Source: Spirodela intermedia
Lineage: Eukaryota > Streptophyta > Magnoliopsida > Alismatales > Araceae
Assembly (NCBI GenBank): GCA_902729315.2
Contig: LR746269.1
Location: 2,278,501 to 2,342,500, forward strand
Length of the DNA stretch: 64,000 nt
Direction: 5' to 3'
The position numbers and the translations under genes were made by a program. Shown in pieces: positions 63,309-64,000 of this stretch. The first letter of the stretch is position 1. Each line of letters opens with the position of its first letter. Under the pieces are notes generated by a model. That model saw only the letters and a program-made list of their open reading frames with translations, made no database searches and had not been told where the DNA came from.

Positions 63309-64000
63309 ATGGCGTCCCCTGAAGGACCTGCGATAGAAATCGGGTTTTCGCCTACTTCATCGCCGCCGCCGCCTGAACCCGTTGCGGCGGCTTCTCCGCC
63401 GGTGTCTTCTACCCCGCCACCGCCTGTTTCTGATGGCGGTCCCTCTCCTGAAACTGCGTCCAGCCCGCCAGTTCCTTCCTCGTCGCCGGCGGCGGCGACT
63501 TCGCCACCAGTTGCCGCAGCGCCGCCAGTGGAGTCGCTGCCGGCGCCTTCTTCGGCCCCACCTTCGGCTTCTCTCCCGCCGCCGCCATTGTTGACGCCAT
63601 CTCCCCCTGTAATCGTTCCTCCGCCAGATGGGTCGCCACCGCCACTCCTTGCGGATCCTCCTGCGACAACTGCTCCGCCATCCCAGCCGCCGCCTGCTGG
63701 GTCATCGCCGTCTGCATCACCTCCGCCATTGCCGCCACCTTCTTCTCGCTCTTCGTCCCCTGTTTCTTCTCCATCAACGCCTGACAAGCCCTCTTCTCCA
63801 ACCCCTGCCCCCCCTTCTTCTCCGACTCCGGGGAAACCCTCTCCTAAATCTCCGGCGAGCCCATCTCCTCCAAGTCCCACAGACCCTTCAACTCCTCCGA
63901 CTCCGGCGAACCCTTCTCCTCCAACTCTGGCGGATCCTTCTCCTCCAACTCCGACGAACCCTTCTCCTCTAACCCCGGCGAATCCTTCTCCTCCGACTCC
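63309..64000 (+). CDS. Proline-rich protein, probable PERK receptor kinase N-terminus (partial)
   Basis: An ATG at 63309 opens 230 codons with no stop before the window ends. The product starts MASPEGPAIEIGFSPTSSPP and continues almost wholly as Pro/Ser/Ala/Thr, including SPPPP-type extensin motifs and, at the end, four copies of an eight-residue TPANPSPP-like repeat. A proline/serine-rich N-terminus without a classical signal peptide, starting right at Met, is the usual form of proline-rich extensin-like receptor kinases, which monitor the cell wall at the plasma membrane. The transmembrane helix and kinase domain would lie to the right of the window, so other Pro-rich wall proteins or formins are possible. 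GC-rich codon use differs from the upstream AT-rich DNA. Confidence 0.65.
   Translation, partial: MASPEGPAIEIGFSPTSSPPPPEPVAAASPPVSSTPPPPVSDGGPSPETASSPPVPSSSPAAATSPPVAAAPPVESLPAPSSAPPSASLPPPPLLTPSPPVIVPPPDGSPPPLLADPPATTAPPSQPPPAGSSPSASPPPLPPPSSRSSSPVSSPSTPDKPSSPTPAPPSSPTPGKPSPKSPASPSPPSPTDPSTPPTPANPSPPTLADPSPPTPTNPSPLTPANPSPPT

Noticed and set aside
63029-63880. 283-codon minus-strand open frame rich in Gly, Glu and Asp
   Set aside because: It is the antisense of the proline-rich coding exon. CCN codons on one strand leave the other strand open, and no family is recognised.

Overview
The window is nuclear DNA from a flowering plant. Every recognisable gene is split by GT-AG introns, many of them AT-rich and up to about 2.9 kb long. 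Homology is to plant families: a meiotic helicase, a plant-type MORC, a FLOE/DUF1421 protein, a DUF936 protein, a plastid-type RlmN and a proline-rich PERK-like protein. There are no operons, ribosome-binding sites, phage genes or CRISPR arrays. The species cannot be named from sequence alone. Exon coordinates below were assembled by hand from splice sites, reading phase and family similarity.

Layout. (1) 1-5804, minus strand: the 5' two-thirds or so of a MER3/HFM1 (ROCK-N-ROLLERS) meiotic DNA helicase, running off the left edge. (2) 7700-9960: the AT-rich gap between the divergent MER3 and MORC genes. It holds a tandem array of about seven 240-bp units with a partial inverted copy, then a GC-richer insert carrying the 3' half of an organelle-type trnD-GUC. 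(3) 10090-25753, plus strand: a complete 19-exon MORC GHKL ATPase. (4) 26000-29900, minus strand: a decayed Ty3/gypsy retrotransposon. (5) 30600-31230: a promoter with a telo-box and TATA box, typical of translation genes, but with no recognisable gene behind it. (6) 33705-37960 and 42613-46646, both minus: two conserved plant multi-pass membrane proteins of unknown function, probably plastid-targeted. (7) 49130-55115, plus: a FLOE-family prion-like protein. (8) 56062-57920, plus: a DUF936 protein. (9) 58379-62324, minus: an RlmN-like radical-SAM rRNA methyltransferase with a transit-peptide-like N-terminus. (10) 63309 to the right edge, plus: the proline/serine-rich N-terminus of a probable PERK receptor kinase.

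The genes do not form a pathway. Their products act in meiotic recombination (MER3), chromatin silencing (MORC), seed hydration sensing or condensates (FLOE), plastid membranes (two unknowns), plastid rRNA modification (RlmN) and probably the cell surface (PERK). Pyrimidine (CT)n tracts lie near the 5' ends of several genes. The least explained parts are the 240-bp array, the orphan promoter and the two unknown membrane proteins.
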